A DNA stretch of 64,000 nt. Origin: Leifsonia sp. 466MF (GTDB lineage Bacteria; Actinomycetota; Actinomycetes; Actinomycetales; Microbacteriaceae). The translations under genes and the position numbers were made by a program. Below the pieces are notes generated by a model. The model was given only the letters and a program-made list of their open reading frames with translations. It was not told the origin of the DNA and ran no database searches. Position 1 is the stretch's first letter; every line of letters starts with the position of its first letter. Shown here one piece after another: positions 26,100 to 34,049 of the stretch. The DNA lies in the NCBI RefSeq assembly GCF_900100265.1, contig NZ_LT629696.1:3038001-3102000 (forward strand), given 5' to 3'.

Positions 26100-27626
26100 T
26101 CATGCCGGGACCTCCGATGCTCGTGACCTGATGTCGGTCTCCGCCGCCGTGACGCTCTCCGTGATCGCCGCCGAGACGCCGTCGCGTTCGATCGTGTCGA
26201 CCAGCTCGCCGACCCGCTCGATGAACGCCGGACGGTCGGCGAGGTCGGCGCCGAAGAGCCGGAGGTCCGTGATCGAGGCCGCGGCGAGGTCGGCCCCGGT
26301 ACGGGCCGACCCGGCGAGCGGGATCAGCCGCTCGCGGGCGGCATCCTTCATCGCGGCGGCGAAGGGGCCGGGATCGAATCCGGGTCGGGGTGCGATGCAG
26401 GAGAGGTAGGCGGCCACGGTGAGGGCGATCATGTGCGGCATCTCGCCGCGGTCGAGCAGCCGGAGCGCCGGCTCGGGGATGCGCTGACGCAGTTTGACCG
26501 AGCCGTCCGTACCGACCTGGCTGGTCTTGTGCCCGAGTGCGGTGTTGCCCCAGCGGAGGAACAGCTGACGCTCGTACTCCGCGATGTCGACGCCCGTCGG
26601 GACCTGGATGGACGGCGTGTACTCGTGGGCGAGCACCGCGCGCGCTGCACGCTCGATCGCCGGCCGGCCCACGGCATCCGGGATCGTCTCGGCGTTCTGC
26701 AGCGCGCCCAGGTAGGCGATCAACGAATGCGTTCCGTTGAGGAGCCGCACCTTCATGTCCTCGTAGCGGCCGACCTCCGTGCTGAAGACCGCTCCTCCGG
26801 CCTCCCAGGCGGGCCGTCCTGCGGCGAAGTCGTCCTCGATCGCCCACATCGTGAAGGGTTCGGCGGGGACGGGGATCTCGTCCCACGCGCCGAGGAGCGA
26901 CGACACCTCACTGCGGAGCGCGGGCGTCGTGGACGGGACGATGCGGTCGACCATGCTCGAGGGGAACGAGACCGACGACTCGAGGAAGGCGAGTGCCTCG
27001 GCGCCCTCGCTGGCAGGCAGCGCCTCCAGGAAGTCGCGGACGAGAGCCTTCGTACGGGCGCCGTTGGCGGCGAGATTGTCGCAGCTGAGGATCGTCAGAG
27101 GGGCTCCGGATGCCGCGGCCCGCCGCTGGACGCCGCGAGCGAGCTGTCCGATGGTCGAGCGAGGGTGGCCTCCGCGCAGGTCGGAGACGATGGTCGGGTC
27201 TGCAGTGTCGAGGTGACCCGTCGCGGGCGAGGAGCTGTAGCCGTTCTCCGTGACCGTGAGCGTGACGATGCGGATGCCGGGGTCGGCGATGCTCTCGACG
27301 ACGCGCTGGGGCTCGTCCGCCGCGACGAAGGCGTCGGTGTGCACGCCCGGGATGCTCAGCGACATTCCCTCGGGCGAGATCGTCGCGACCGAGGAGAGGA
27401 GGTCCTGTGCGCGCATCGCGTCGACGACGGTCCGCGATCGCGAGGCGACGCCCACGATGCCCCAGTCGCCGCCATCGGCCGCGATGGCCGCAGCCGTGTA
27501 GACCGCCTGGTGTGCGCGGTGGAAGCTGCCCAGGCCCAGGTGGAGGATTCCGGCACGGGCGGGAGTCTCGGGGAGCGGGACAGCACCGTGGTGCGAGCGC
27601 GACAGGCGCTGCGGAGTGCCGCTCAT
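26100..27626 (-). CDS. uxuB: D-mannonate oxidoreductase/fructuronate reductase (mannitol dehydrogenase family)
   Basis: This 508-residue long-chain dehydrogenase has the NAD motif HLGLGSFHRAHQAVY, the SCDN motif (ILSCDNLAANG), FPSSMVDRIVP, and the catalytic lysine region KVRLLNGTHSLIAYLG. It would reduce fructuronate to mannonate. It is the first gene of the operon and has a strong promoter 60 bases upstream. Mannitol or tagaturonate dehydrogenases share the fold, but the ManD, KDG kinase and aldolase genes in the same operon favour fructuronate. I start at ATG 27626. A longer open frame upstream runs through the promoter. Confidence 0.85.
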   Translation of the reverse strand: MSGTPQRLSRSHHGAVPLPETPARAGILHLGLGSFHRAHQAVYTAAAIAADGGDWGIVGVASRSRTVVDAMRAQDLLSSVATISPEGMSLSIPGVHTDAFVAADEPQRVVESIADPGIRIVTLTVTENGYSSSPATGHLDTADPTIVSDLRGGHPRSTIGQLARGVQRRAAASGAPLTILSCDNLAANGARTKALVRDFLEALPASEGAEALAFLESSVSFPSSMVDRIVPSTTPALRSEVSSLLGAWDEIPVPAEPFTMWAIEDDFAAGRPAWEAGGAVFSTEVGRYEDMKVRLLNGTHSLIAYLGALQNAETIPDAVGRPAIERAARAVLAHEYTPSIQVPTGVDIAEYERQLFLRWGNTALGHKTSQVGTDGSVKLRQRIPEPALRLLDRGEMPHMIALTVAAYLSCIAPRPGFDPGPFAAAMKDAARERLIPLAGSARTGADLAAASITDLRLFGADLADRPAFIERVGELVDTIERDGVSAAITESVTAAETDIRSRASEVPA

Positions 27627-27692
27627 GAGTGCACCCCGGTACGAGGTGCCCGTCGGCGGGTCCTGGGATCTTCGATGATCGGCATGGAAAAG

Positions 27693-27721
27693 AGTGTGAA
27701 TGGTTTGTACAAAATTGTCAA
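27693..27721 (-). promoter_or_regulatory. Sugar-acid operon promoter with operator in spacer
   Basis: On the minus strand: TTGACA (27716-27721), 17 bases, CACACT (27693-27698). The spacer contains the perfect palindrome TTTGTACAAA (27704-27713), well placed for a repressor to block RNA polymerase. Confidence 0.7.
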
Positions 27722-27753
27722 GACGCATTCCATGTTGCAGGATGAGCCATGAT

Positions 27754-27767
27754 GGAACAACTGTTCC
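27754..27767. promoter_or_regulatory. Candidate operator upstream of lacI-type gene
   Basis: GGAACA-AC-TGTTCC, a dyad with 6-base arms, lies 21 bases before the start of the LacI-family gene. It differs from the TTTGTACAAA site, so it may serve a different factor or autoregulation. Confidence 0.4.
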
Positions 27768-27788
27768 CGCAACACCGGAGAGGCGGCA

Positions 27789-28748
27789 ATGGGTGCGACG
27801 CTGACTGACGTGGCGCGACGCGCGGGCGTCTCGATCGCCACGGCATCCCGCGCCTTCGGAGAACCCGACCGCCTCGCGACCGCCACACGAGACCGGGTGC
27901 TCCAGGCCGCCAACGACCTCGGTTACGACAGCCCGCAGGTGGCGACCGCCACCCGCTCGTTCGGCGTCGTCGTGCCGGACGTCGCCAACCCCGTCTATGC
28001 CACGCTTCTCAAGGCCATCCACTCCCAGGCATGGCACGGTCGTCACCGCACCGTACTGTTCGACACCGACGAGGATCGCTGGCGCGAGCGGGAGCAGATC
28101 GAGCAGGCGCGCAAGCTCGACGGCATGCTGCTGTGCTCACCCCGCCTGCCGGACGACGAGGTGCTCACGCTCGCCGGAGACACCCCCTTCGTCATCGTCA
28201 ACCGCTTCATCGAGGGCGCCCCCTGCGTGCTCATGGACATGGAGAACGGGCCGCAGCAGGCGGTCGAGCATCTCGCTGCACTCGGCCACACGCACATCGC
28301 CTATGCGGCCGGGCCCACAGGATCCTGGGCAGACGGCCAGCGCGCCGCCACGATCACGAAGGCGTGCGAGCGGTACGGCATCCGCCTCACGCACCTGAGC
28401 CACCAAGCGGCGTCGATCGAAGGCGGCCGGGCCGCGGCCGCGCCCGTGATCGCGAGCGGGGCGACGGCCGTCATCGCCTACAACGACCTCGTCGCGCTCG
28501 GCCTCGAAGCCGGCATGTCGGAGATGGGACGGTCCTGCCCGGCCGACATCAGCATCATCGGAATCGACGACATCGACATGGCCAGCGCCGTGAACCCCGG
28601 GCTGACGACGGTCAAGATGCCGATCGAGCGATGCGGAGCGCTCGCCGTGGAGCTCCTGCTGCAGGTGATGGCCGGCGCAACGCTCACGGAAGCCGCAACA
28701 CTCGGCTCGCAACTCATCGTCCGGGGAACGACGGCGGCTCCAAAGTAG
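27789..28748 (+). CDS. LacI-family regulator of the sugar-acid operon
   Basis: This 319-residue regulator has an N-terminal LacI helix-turn-helix (residues 3-26, LTDVARRAGVSIATASRAF) and a sugar-binding core (FGVVVPDVANPVYATLLK onward, and IGIDDIDMASAVNPGLTTV). It is transcribed away from the six-gene operon and shares its control region, so it is the natural candidate repressor, lifted by a pathway sugar acid. GGAG precedes the ATG. Confidence 0.9.
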   Translation: MGATLTDVARRAGVSIATASRAFGEPDRLATATRDRVLQAANDLGYDSPQVATATRSFGVVVPDVANPVYATLLKAIHSQAWHGRHRTVLFDTDEDRWREREQIEQARKLDGMLLCSPRLPDDEVLTLAGDTPFVIVNRFIEGAPCVLMDMENGPQQAVEHLAALGHTHIAYAAGPTGSWADGQRAATITKACERYGIRLTHLSHQAASIEGGRAAAAPVIASGATAVIAYNDLVALGLEAGMSEMGRSCPADISIIGIDDIDMASAVNPGLTTVKMPIERCGALAVELLLQVMAGATLTEAATLGSQLIVRGTTAAPK

Positions 28749-28759
28749 TTCATTTCAAT

Positions 28760-28779
28760 ATAGTCCGAAATGGTACTAT
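28760..28779 (+). promoter_or_regulatory. -10 box and dyad before MBL-fold gene
   Basis: TACTAT (28774-28779) lies 6 bases before the ATG, suggesting a leaderless mRNA. ATAGT (28760-28764) and ACTAT (28775-28779) form a dyad overlapping the -10 box, a likely MarR site. The -35 box is weak. Confidence 0.5.
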
Positions 28780-28785
28780 CTGCTC

Positions 28786-29655
28786 ATGACCAATCATCTC
28801 GCTGTCGCACCATGGTCGCTGGGCCTGCCGGACGCATCCCCGCCGCAGGGCATGTCCTTGTATCGGCTACCGACCGGCTTCTACGAGACCCGGGCGGCTT
28901 TCGCCGTGAAAGGCGGGGCCTTCCGTGATAAGCGTCGCTTCGCAGCCTCGTCGGTGCTCATCACCCACCCCGCCGGGGACCTGTTGATCGACGCCGGTTT
29001 CGGGGCGGGCCTGGCCGACCATGTCGCCCTGCTCCCCCGCGTCGAACGCGCTCCGTATTCGCGCGAGAAGACGGTGAAGGAGCAGCTCGACGCCGCGGGC
29101 TACGACTGGGCGAACCTGCGCGGAGTGCTGGTCACCCACGTCCACTGGGACCACGTGAGCGGTCTCGACAGCCTGCACGTCCCCATCTGGATCAACGCGG
29201 ATGAGATGCGATACGGCGCAGAAGACACGCACGGCGCCGTGTTCCGGACGGTGTCGGCCGGCCTGCCCGTCCATGAGTACGCCTTCGACGGGCCCGCCTA
29301 CCTCGGCTTCCCCGCCAGCCATGACGTATACGGCGACGGCTCGGTGGTGATCGCTCAAGCGGGTGGGCACACCTTCGGCTCCATCGTGGTCTTCGTGACC
29401 GTGCCCGACGGCGATCGCTACGCGTTCATCGGAGACATCGCCTGGCAGTCCGATGCGATCACCGACGGGCTCGAACGTCCGTGGCTGATGCGGAAGATGG
29501 CGGACACGGATGCGGCGAAAGTGCGGGAGAACCTGCAACGGGTGATCGCGCTCAGAGACCTCATGCGGATCGTGCCCGCCCACGACGGCGGCGCATATGA
29601 GAGCATCGCAGCACTGCCCGCCCGATTCCCGACCGTGGATGGGAGCCAACGATGA
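28786..29655 (+). CDS. Metallo-beta-lactamase-fold hydrolase
   Basis: This 289-residue protein has the zinc motif HVHWDH (118-123), a later His in AGGHTFGS, an Asp in FIGDIAW and a final His in IVPAHDGG. These form the two-zinc site of the glyoxalase-II/lactonase group. N-acyl-lactone hydrolysis is possible but unproven. It leads a three-gene operon with MarR and a CMD-like protein and overlaps marR by ATGA. Confidence 0.86.
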   Translation: MTNHLAVAPWSLGLPDASPPQGMSLYRLPTGFYETRAAFAVKGGAFRDKRRFAASSVLITHPAGDLLIDAGFGAGLADHVALLPRVERAPYSREKTVKEQLDAAGYDWANLRGVLVTHVHWDHVSGLDSLHVPIWINADEMRYGAEDTHGAVFRTVSAGLPVHEYAFDGPAYLGFPASHDVYGDGSVVIAQAGGHTFGSIVVFVTVPDGDRYAFIGDIAWQSDAITDGLERPWLMRKMADTDAAKVRENLQRVIALRDLMRIVPAHDGGAYESIAALPARFPTVDGSQR

Positions 29656-30140
29656 CCGCGGAATCTCCAGCCCCTGCCGAGGCGTCCGCAGCCGGACCCG
29701 GACCAGAGTCCGAGATCACCTGGCTCCTGCACCGGGCGGCGCAGCGCATGCACGCGGTCACCGAACGGGAGGCCGTCGCGCACGGGCTCCAGCTGCGCGA
29801 CTACATCATCCTGAGCGCCCTCGACAAGACGACGGGGCTGACCCAGATCGAGCTCGGCAGGGTTCTCGGGCTGGACAAGACCACCCTCACCAGCCAGCTC
29901 GACCGGCTGGAGCGGAACGGCCTCATCGAGCGACGCCCCGACCCGCGCGATCGGCGCGCCCGCATCCCGGTCATCACCGAGGAGGGCGAAGCCCTTCGGT
30001 CCGCGGCGGCGCGGTCGGCAGACGAAGCCGAACGCCACGCGCTGCGCGACTTCGACGACGACGACATCGTCCGACTTCGTCGCATCCTCTTCGCCATCGT
30101 CGGCGACACCGACACCGACACCGATGGATCGCGGCCATGA
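29652..30140 (+). CDS. MarR-family regulator
   Basis: This 162-residue winged-helix regulator has the core LTQIELGRVLGLDKTTLTSQLDRLERNGLIERRPDPRDRR (by position about 56-95). It overlaps the hydrolase gene before it and the CMD-like gene after it, each by ATGA. The dyad at 28760-28779 is its likely site, so the operon probably responds to a lipophilic or phenolic compound that these enzymes remove. Confidence 0.9.
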   Translation: MTAESPAPAEASAAGPGPESEITWLLHRAAQRMHAVTEREAVAHGLQLRDYIILSALDKTTGLTQIELGRVLGLDKTTLTSQLDRLERNGLIERRPDPRDRRARIPVITEEGEALRSAAARSADEAERHALRDFDDDDIVRLRRILFAIVGDTDTDTDGSRP

Positions 30141-30514
30141 CCGAGAACGATCGGATCGCTGCCGGACGGGCGACCTACGCCCGCAACGTCGGCGTCGACG
30201 AGACGCAGGTCGAGGCGATCATGACCGAACGCGCCGGCGCCGCATACACGCGGGAAGCGTTCCTGGCCGCCGGCGGCCCCGGCTGGCAGGGCGATCAGCT
30301 CACCGACCGCGACCGGTCGATCGCCGTCATCGCCGCCCTCGTCGGCCAACACGTCGTCGACGACCGGCTGGCGACCTATCTCTCGGCCGCCCGCGCCAAC
30401 GGGGTCACCGAAGACGGGCTGGCTTCGCTGATGATCCTGCTGACCGCCTACCTCGGTCAGCCGGCGACATCGGCCGCCATGGCCACCGTGCGCCGGACTC
30501 GACCTCTGGCCTAA
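30137..30514 (+). CDS. Carboxymuconolactone decarboxylase-like protein
   Basis: I start this 125-residue protein at the ATG overlapping the MarR stop. The open frame upstream is a shadow. The core LTDRDRSIAVIAALVGQ then ANGVTEDGLASLMILLTAYLGQPATSAAM is that of the CMD/AhpD family. It has no CxxC, so it is not an AhpD-type peroxidase. Its stop is interleaved with that of the converging pentapeptide gene (CTAA, 30511-30514). Confidence 0.83.
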   Translation: MTENDRIAAGRATYARNVGVDETQVEAIMTERAGAAYTREAFLAAGGPGWQGDQLTDRDRSIAVIAALVGQHVVDDRLATYLSAARANGVTEDGLASLMILLTAYLGQPATSAAMATVRRTRPLA

Positions 30515-31110
30515 CGAGGGGTCGGCACGACGACCATCCCCAGCGCCTCGGCCAGCACGACCGCCTGTCGCTCGTCGATGACCGTGCCGCGGAGGACGAC
30601 CTCCGACGGGTCGACGCCCGTCAGGTCACTTCCCGCGATGCTCGCCGCGGTGAGGTCTGCGCCGGTCAGCGTCGCGGCGCTGAGGTCGCATCCCTCGAAC
30701 CGGGCCTCCTGACACCGCGCCTCGGAGAGGTCGGCCTCGCGCAGGCGGACTCCCTCGAACGACGCACCCCGCAGCTCCGCGCGCCGCAGACCAACGAACG
30801 ACCAGTTGCCGCCCGTGACCTTCAGCAGGGAGAACTCGCATCCATGGAAAGAGCTGCCGGTGACCTTGCAGCGCCGAAAGCTCGCGTCGAAGAAGTTGCA
30901 GAACTCGAACCGGCAGTTCACGAACGCCGAGTCGTCGTGCTCGCTCACGTTGAAACGCACCTTGCGGAACACGCACTCGGTGAAGGTCGCACCCCTGCTA
31001 CGCAGCTCGGTGAAGTCGACGTCGTCGAACACGACCCCGGTGTACTCGACCGAGTCGAGCTCGCGCCCGTACCAGTCCTCGCCCTTGATGGTCTCTCCGC
31101 CGTCCGTCAC
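30511..31110 (-). CDS. Pentapeptide-repeat protein
   Basis: In this 199-residue protein, from about residue 25 to 170, positions follow a five-residue period with F/L at the centre (FTECVFRKVRF, FVNCRFEFCNF, ASFEGVRLREADLSEARC, GADLTAASIAGSDLTG). This folds as a right-handed quadrilateral beta-helix. Some such proteins mimic DNA and shield gyrase from quinolones; most have no known role. The family of this one is not specific enough to assign function. Confidence 0.88.
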   Translation of the reverse strand: MTDGGETIKGEDWYGRELDSVEYTGVVFDDVDFTELRSRGATFTECVFRKVRFNVSEHDDSAFVNCRFEFCNFFDASFRRCKVTGSSFHGCEFSLLKVTGGNWSFVGLRRAELRGASFEGVRLREADLSEARCQEARFEGCDLSAATLTGADLTAASIAGSDLTGVDPSEVVLRGTVIDERQAVVLAEALGMVVVPTPR

Positions 31111-31227
31111 GAGGCGAGCCTAGCCCGGCGCGGACCGGCGGGCGGCGGCCACCTGCCCCGCGGAATGTGACTTTCGTTGTAGTCGATCGGGCCCCCGAAA
31201 TGGTGAGGACCACTCGACAATGAGCGG

Positions 31228-32124
31228 ATGAGCACCGCGGCCCACCGGAACCGGGGCGCCTTCGCGTCCTGCGCGTCCCGGGTGGGTCTGGCCTTCCTCG
31301 AGGGCCGTCCGATGGTGATGGGCGTCTTCGCGCTCCGCTTCCTCGTCGGCAGGCTGCTGGCCGCCGGCGAGGACGGGGCGTCGGCGTCGCTGTGGCTCGG
31401 CGCGTCCTCGTGGATGCTCGCGGTATGGGCCGTCTACCTGGTCAACGGGATCAGCGACGTCGAAGGCGACCGACTCAACGGCTCACCCCGCCCCCTGGCG
31501 TCCGGGAGGCTGGACGTGCCGTCGGCGTCCGCGATCGCGGCTGCTCTGCTCGCGGCGTCGCTGCTCACCGCATCCCTGCTCCCCCGCCCCTTCCTGCTCG
31601 CCGTGGTGGCGTTCGTGGGCCTCGGACTCGTCTACTCGGTCGGGCCGTGGGCGGCCAAGAAGGCGGCGATCGCGGCGCTCACGATCGCAGCCGCGGGGGT
31701 GTTCCTGACGTATCTCGCTGCGGCGCTCGTCGTTGCCGAAACGGTGCCGACATCCGCGCTGGTCTTCGCGGCGGTGGCGTCCTGCTGGATCGCGGTCGCC
31801 GGGCACACCAAGGACTTCGGAGACGTCGCGGGTGACGCGGCGGAGGGGCGCCGGACCCTTCCGGTACTGCTCGGAATCCAGCGCGCCCGCGTCGTGGTGG
31901 CGATCGGAACGGGTGTCGTGTCGGCCACGGCGATGGCCCTCGGTGCGCTCGTCCACCAGCTGCGGGCCCTGATCACCCTCGGCGTCGCCGGTCCCGTCGT
32001 GATCGCCTTCACCCTGCTGGTCGATGGCGGAGACCGCCGACGCGACAAGCGGCCGTACCGCTCCTTCATGGCGGGTCAGTACGCTCTGAACGTCGCAGCG
32101 CTTCTAGGCGCGCTCGAGAGCTGA
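31228..32124 (+). CDS. UbiA-family membrane prenyltransferase
   Basis: This 298-residue integral membrane protein has the two Asp-rich motifs of UbiA enzymes: NGISDVEGD (N73, D77, D81) and KDFGDVAGD (D196, D199, D203), followed by GRRTLP. About eight to nine spans are visible. It would transfer a polyprenyl or geranylgeranyl chain to an aromatic or sugar-alcohol acceptor. Nine bases separate it from a kinase gene, an unusual partner. The substrate is unknown. Confidence 0.87.
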   Translation: MSTAAHRNRGAFASCASRVGLAFLEGRPMVMGVFALRFLVGRLLAAGEDGASASLWLGASSWMLAVWAVYLVNGISDVEGDRLNGSPRPLASGRLDVPSASAIAAALLAASLLTASLLPRPFLLAVVAFVGLGLVYSVGPWAAKKAAIAALTIAAAGVFLTYLAAALVVAETVPTSALVFAAVASCWIAVAGHTKDFGDVAGDAAEGRRTLPVLLGIQRARVVVAIGTGVVSATAMALGALVHQLRALITLGVAGPVVIAFTLLVDGGDRRRDKRPYRSFMAGQYALNVAALLGALES

Positions 32125-32133
32125 GGGTCGGAC

Positions 32134-33165
32134 GTGGTGATCGGTAACGACGGAGTCGCATTGCGCGACCGCATCGTGGAGGCGCTGTTCGAGCGGCTCC
32201 GGGGCGCGGAGAGCACCCTGGTCGCAGACCCCGACGTGAGCGAGCAGCTCGTGGCGCAGGTCGACTGGATCCTCGATCGCACCTTCGACCGGCTCGGCCG
32301 CCCAGCCGGTGCCGAACGTCTCGCGACCCCGGCCCGGCACGGATCCGGCGTGGGCGAGACGCGGGCGCGCCAGAACATCCACCCGGTCGACAGTCTCAGC
32401 GCGGCGACCGAGCTCTTCGATGTCGCGTTCTCGATCATCAGCGCCGACCGGGACTCGGCCGTCAGCCTCGCCGACCTGGCGCGGGCCCTGAACGCCTCCA
32501 TCATGGATGCCGTCGTCCCGGCCTCGATCGGGTACGTCGATGTGCTGCTGGAACGCCTGGCCGTCGCCCACAGCGAGGAGCGCCTCAGCATCTCGCGCGA
32601 ACTGCACGACCGCGTGGCTCACAGCATCGCCGCCGGTCTCCAGCGGTTCCAGCTCGGGGGCGTCGACGACGCGTCGGATCCCCGCCTGCGGGAAGGCTTG
32701 CAGCTGTTCGGCGCCGCACTCGACGAGACCCGCGCGATCGCCCTCGACCTCCGTCACGCCGTCGGCGACAAGCGGCTCGACGAGGCGCTGCGTGACTACG
32801 TCGGCGACCTCGACGACTCGGGCCCGCCGGTCGAGACCACGGTCGACGGGGAGCCGTACCGCCTCTCCACCGCGGTTCAGGAGGAGGCGTTCATCATCGT
32901 CCGCGAGGCGGTGCACAACGCGCGACGGCACTCCGGCGCCGAACTCATCCGTGTCCACTCGCGCTGGGACCGCCGGACTCTCACCATCGTGGTGAGCGAC
33001 AACGGGCACGGATTCGCCCACGAAGCGGTCCGGTCGGGCGCACTCGGCCTGATCGCGGCGCAGGAGCGCGCCGAACTGATCGGCGCCGACCTCCATATCG
33101 CTCCGGGTCTCGGCACCGGGACCGTGCTCACACTGACCATTCCGAGAGGGCGGGAAGCCGCATGA
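32134..33165 (+). CDS. NarL-type histidine kinase, cytosolic
   Basis: This 343-residue kinase has a GTG start with GAGGG just upstream. The phospho-acceptor region is ISRELHDRVAHSIAAGLQRF with His158, and the ATPase part has EAVHNARRHSGA, DNGHGFA and GLGTGTVLTL. There is no membrane span, so the N-terminal 140 residues, of no family I recognise, form a cytosolic sensor or protein-contact domain. It overlaps its regulator gene by ATGA. Confidence 0.88.
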   Translation: MVIGNDGVALRDRIVEALFERLRGAESTLVADPDVSEQLVAQVDWILDRTFDRLGRPAGAERLATPARHGSGVGETRARQNIHPVDSLSAATELFDVAFSIISADRDSAVSLADLARALNASIMDAVVPASIGYVDVLLERLAVAHSEERLSISRELHDRVAHSIAAGLQRFQLGGVDDASDPRLREGLQLFGAALDETRAIALDLRHAVGDKRLDEALRDYVGDLDDSGPPVETTVDGEPYRLSTAVQEEAFIIVREAVHNARRHSGAELIRVHSRWDRRTLTIVVSDNGHGFAHEAVRSGALGLIAAQERAELIGADLHIAPGLGTGTVLTLTIPRGREAA

Positions 33166-33770
33166 ACGACGAAACGCGAACCGTGGTCCTGATCGACGAC
33201 CACGGGATGTTCCGCCAGGGCATCCGGGCGCTCATCGAGGACCGGTTCCGGATCGTCGGGGAGGGTGGATCCAGCGAGGAGGCGTGGGCGCTCGTCGCCG
33301 AGCACTCCCCCGACGTGCTGCTCCTCGACGTCGAGATCCCGGGGGTGCCGGCGGAGCAGACGATCGCGCGCATCCGGCGGCATCACCCGGAGACGGCGGT
33401 CGTCATCCTCACGATGCACAGCGACGCCGTGCTCGAACGGCAGCTGTTGCGCGCCGGGGCGGCGGCCTTCGTCACCAAGACCGTGGGGAGCGAGCAGCTG
33501 ATCGCCGTGATCGCCCGCGCGACCCCTCCCGTCGGAGAAGCCGCGGAGGCCGGCGCCGACGCGGAGGCGGCCGGCGCCATCCTCACGGTGCGCGAGCAGG
33601 AGGTGCTCCGGATGATCGCCCAGGCGTATTCGAACCGCGACATCGCGATGTCGCTGTCGATCGCCGAGGGCACGGTCAAGCGGCACACGACGAACATGTA
33701 CGAGAAGCTGGGAGCCACGTCCCGGATCGACGCCGTCCGGAAGGCCGCGCGCCTGGGGCTGCTCGACTGA
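33162..33770 (+). CDS. LuxR/NarL-family response regulator
   Basis: This 202-residue protein has a receiver with Asp12-13 and phospho-acceptor Asp56 (LLLDVEIPG), Lys in FVTKTVG, and a C-terminal LuxR helix-turn-helix (LTVREQEVLRMIAQAYSNRDIAMSLSIAEGTVKRH, about 137-171). It pairs with the cytosolic kinase upstream. A natural target is the ubiA-kinase-regulator operon itself. Confidence 0.92.
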   Translation: MNDETRTVVLIDDHGMFRQGIRALIEDRFRIVGEGGSSEEAWALVAEHSPDVLLLDVEIPGVPAEQTIARIRRHHPETAVVILTMHSDAVLERQLLRAGAAAFVTKTVGSEQLIAVIARATPPVGEAAEAGADAEAAGAILTVREQEVLRMIAQAYSNRDIAMSLSIAEGTVKRHTTNMYEKLGATSRIDAVRKAARLGLLD

Positions 33771-34049
33771 CGCTGCCGGCAGAAGAGTTTGGGGCGGTGG
33801 CAGGCCCCCGCTCCCGCCACCACCAGCGCCGTTCCCCCGAAGGCGCACATTGAAAGTAATCGCTTCCCTCCCCCAACTGAATACACCTTTCGTCACATTC
33901 CCCCTCCGCCCCTTCCCACCCACCGTCGAGTCCGCAAACTTTGCACGCCGCCGCGGCGCTTCGTGTGCAAAGTTTGCGGACTCGACGGTGGGGCGGAGGG
34001 GCGACGGGAGTGGGCGGAGGGGCGGAGGGGGGTCCGATACGCTCGGGGT
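33771..34049. other. Intergenic stretch with long palindrome
   Basis: No gene is supported in this 279-base stretch. It is dominated by the inverted repeat at 33901-34001. The first 130 bases hold nothing I can name. Confidence 0.6.
33901..34001. repeat. Long near-perfect inverted repeat
   Basis: Two perfect 26-base arms (33921-33946 and 33965-33990) flank an 18-base GC-rich centre that is itself partly self-complementary. Outside them, a further 12-base pair of arms (33901-33912 with 33990-34001) is offset by an 8-base bulge. The inner arms include the AT-rich GCAAACTTTGC core. It could be a palindromic repeat element, a strong bidirectional terminator, or a protein-binding site. Confidence 0.85.

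Noticed and set aside
23491..26409. A 972-codon open frame on the plus strand opposite the sugar-acid operon
   Set aside because: It is an antisense shadow of the MHS transporter and dehydrogenase genes. Its composition is Arg/Glu/Asp/His-rich with no domain, as expected for GC-rich DNA.
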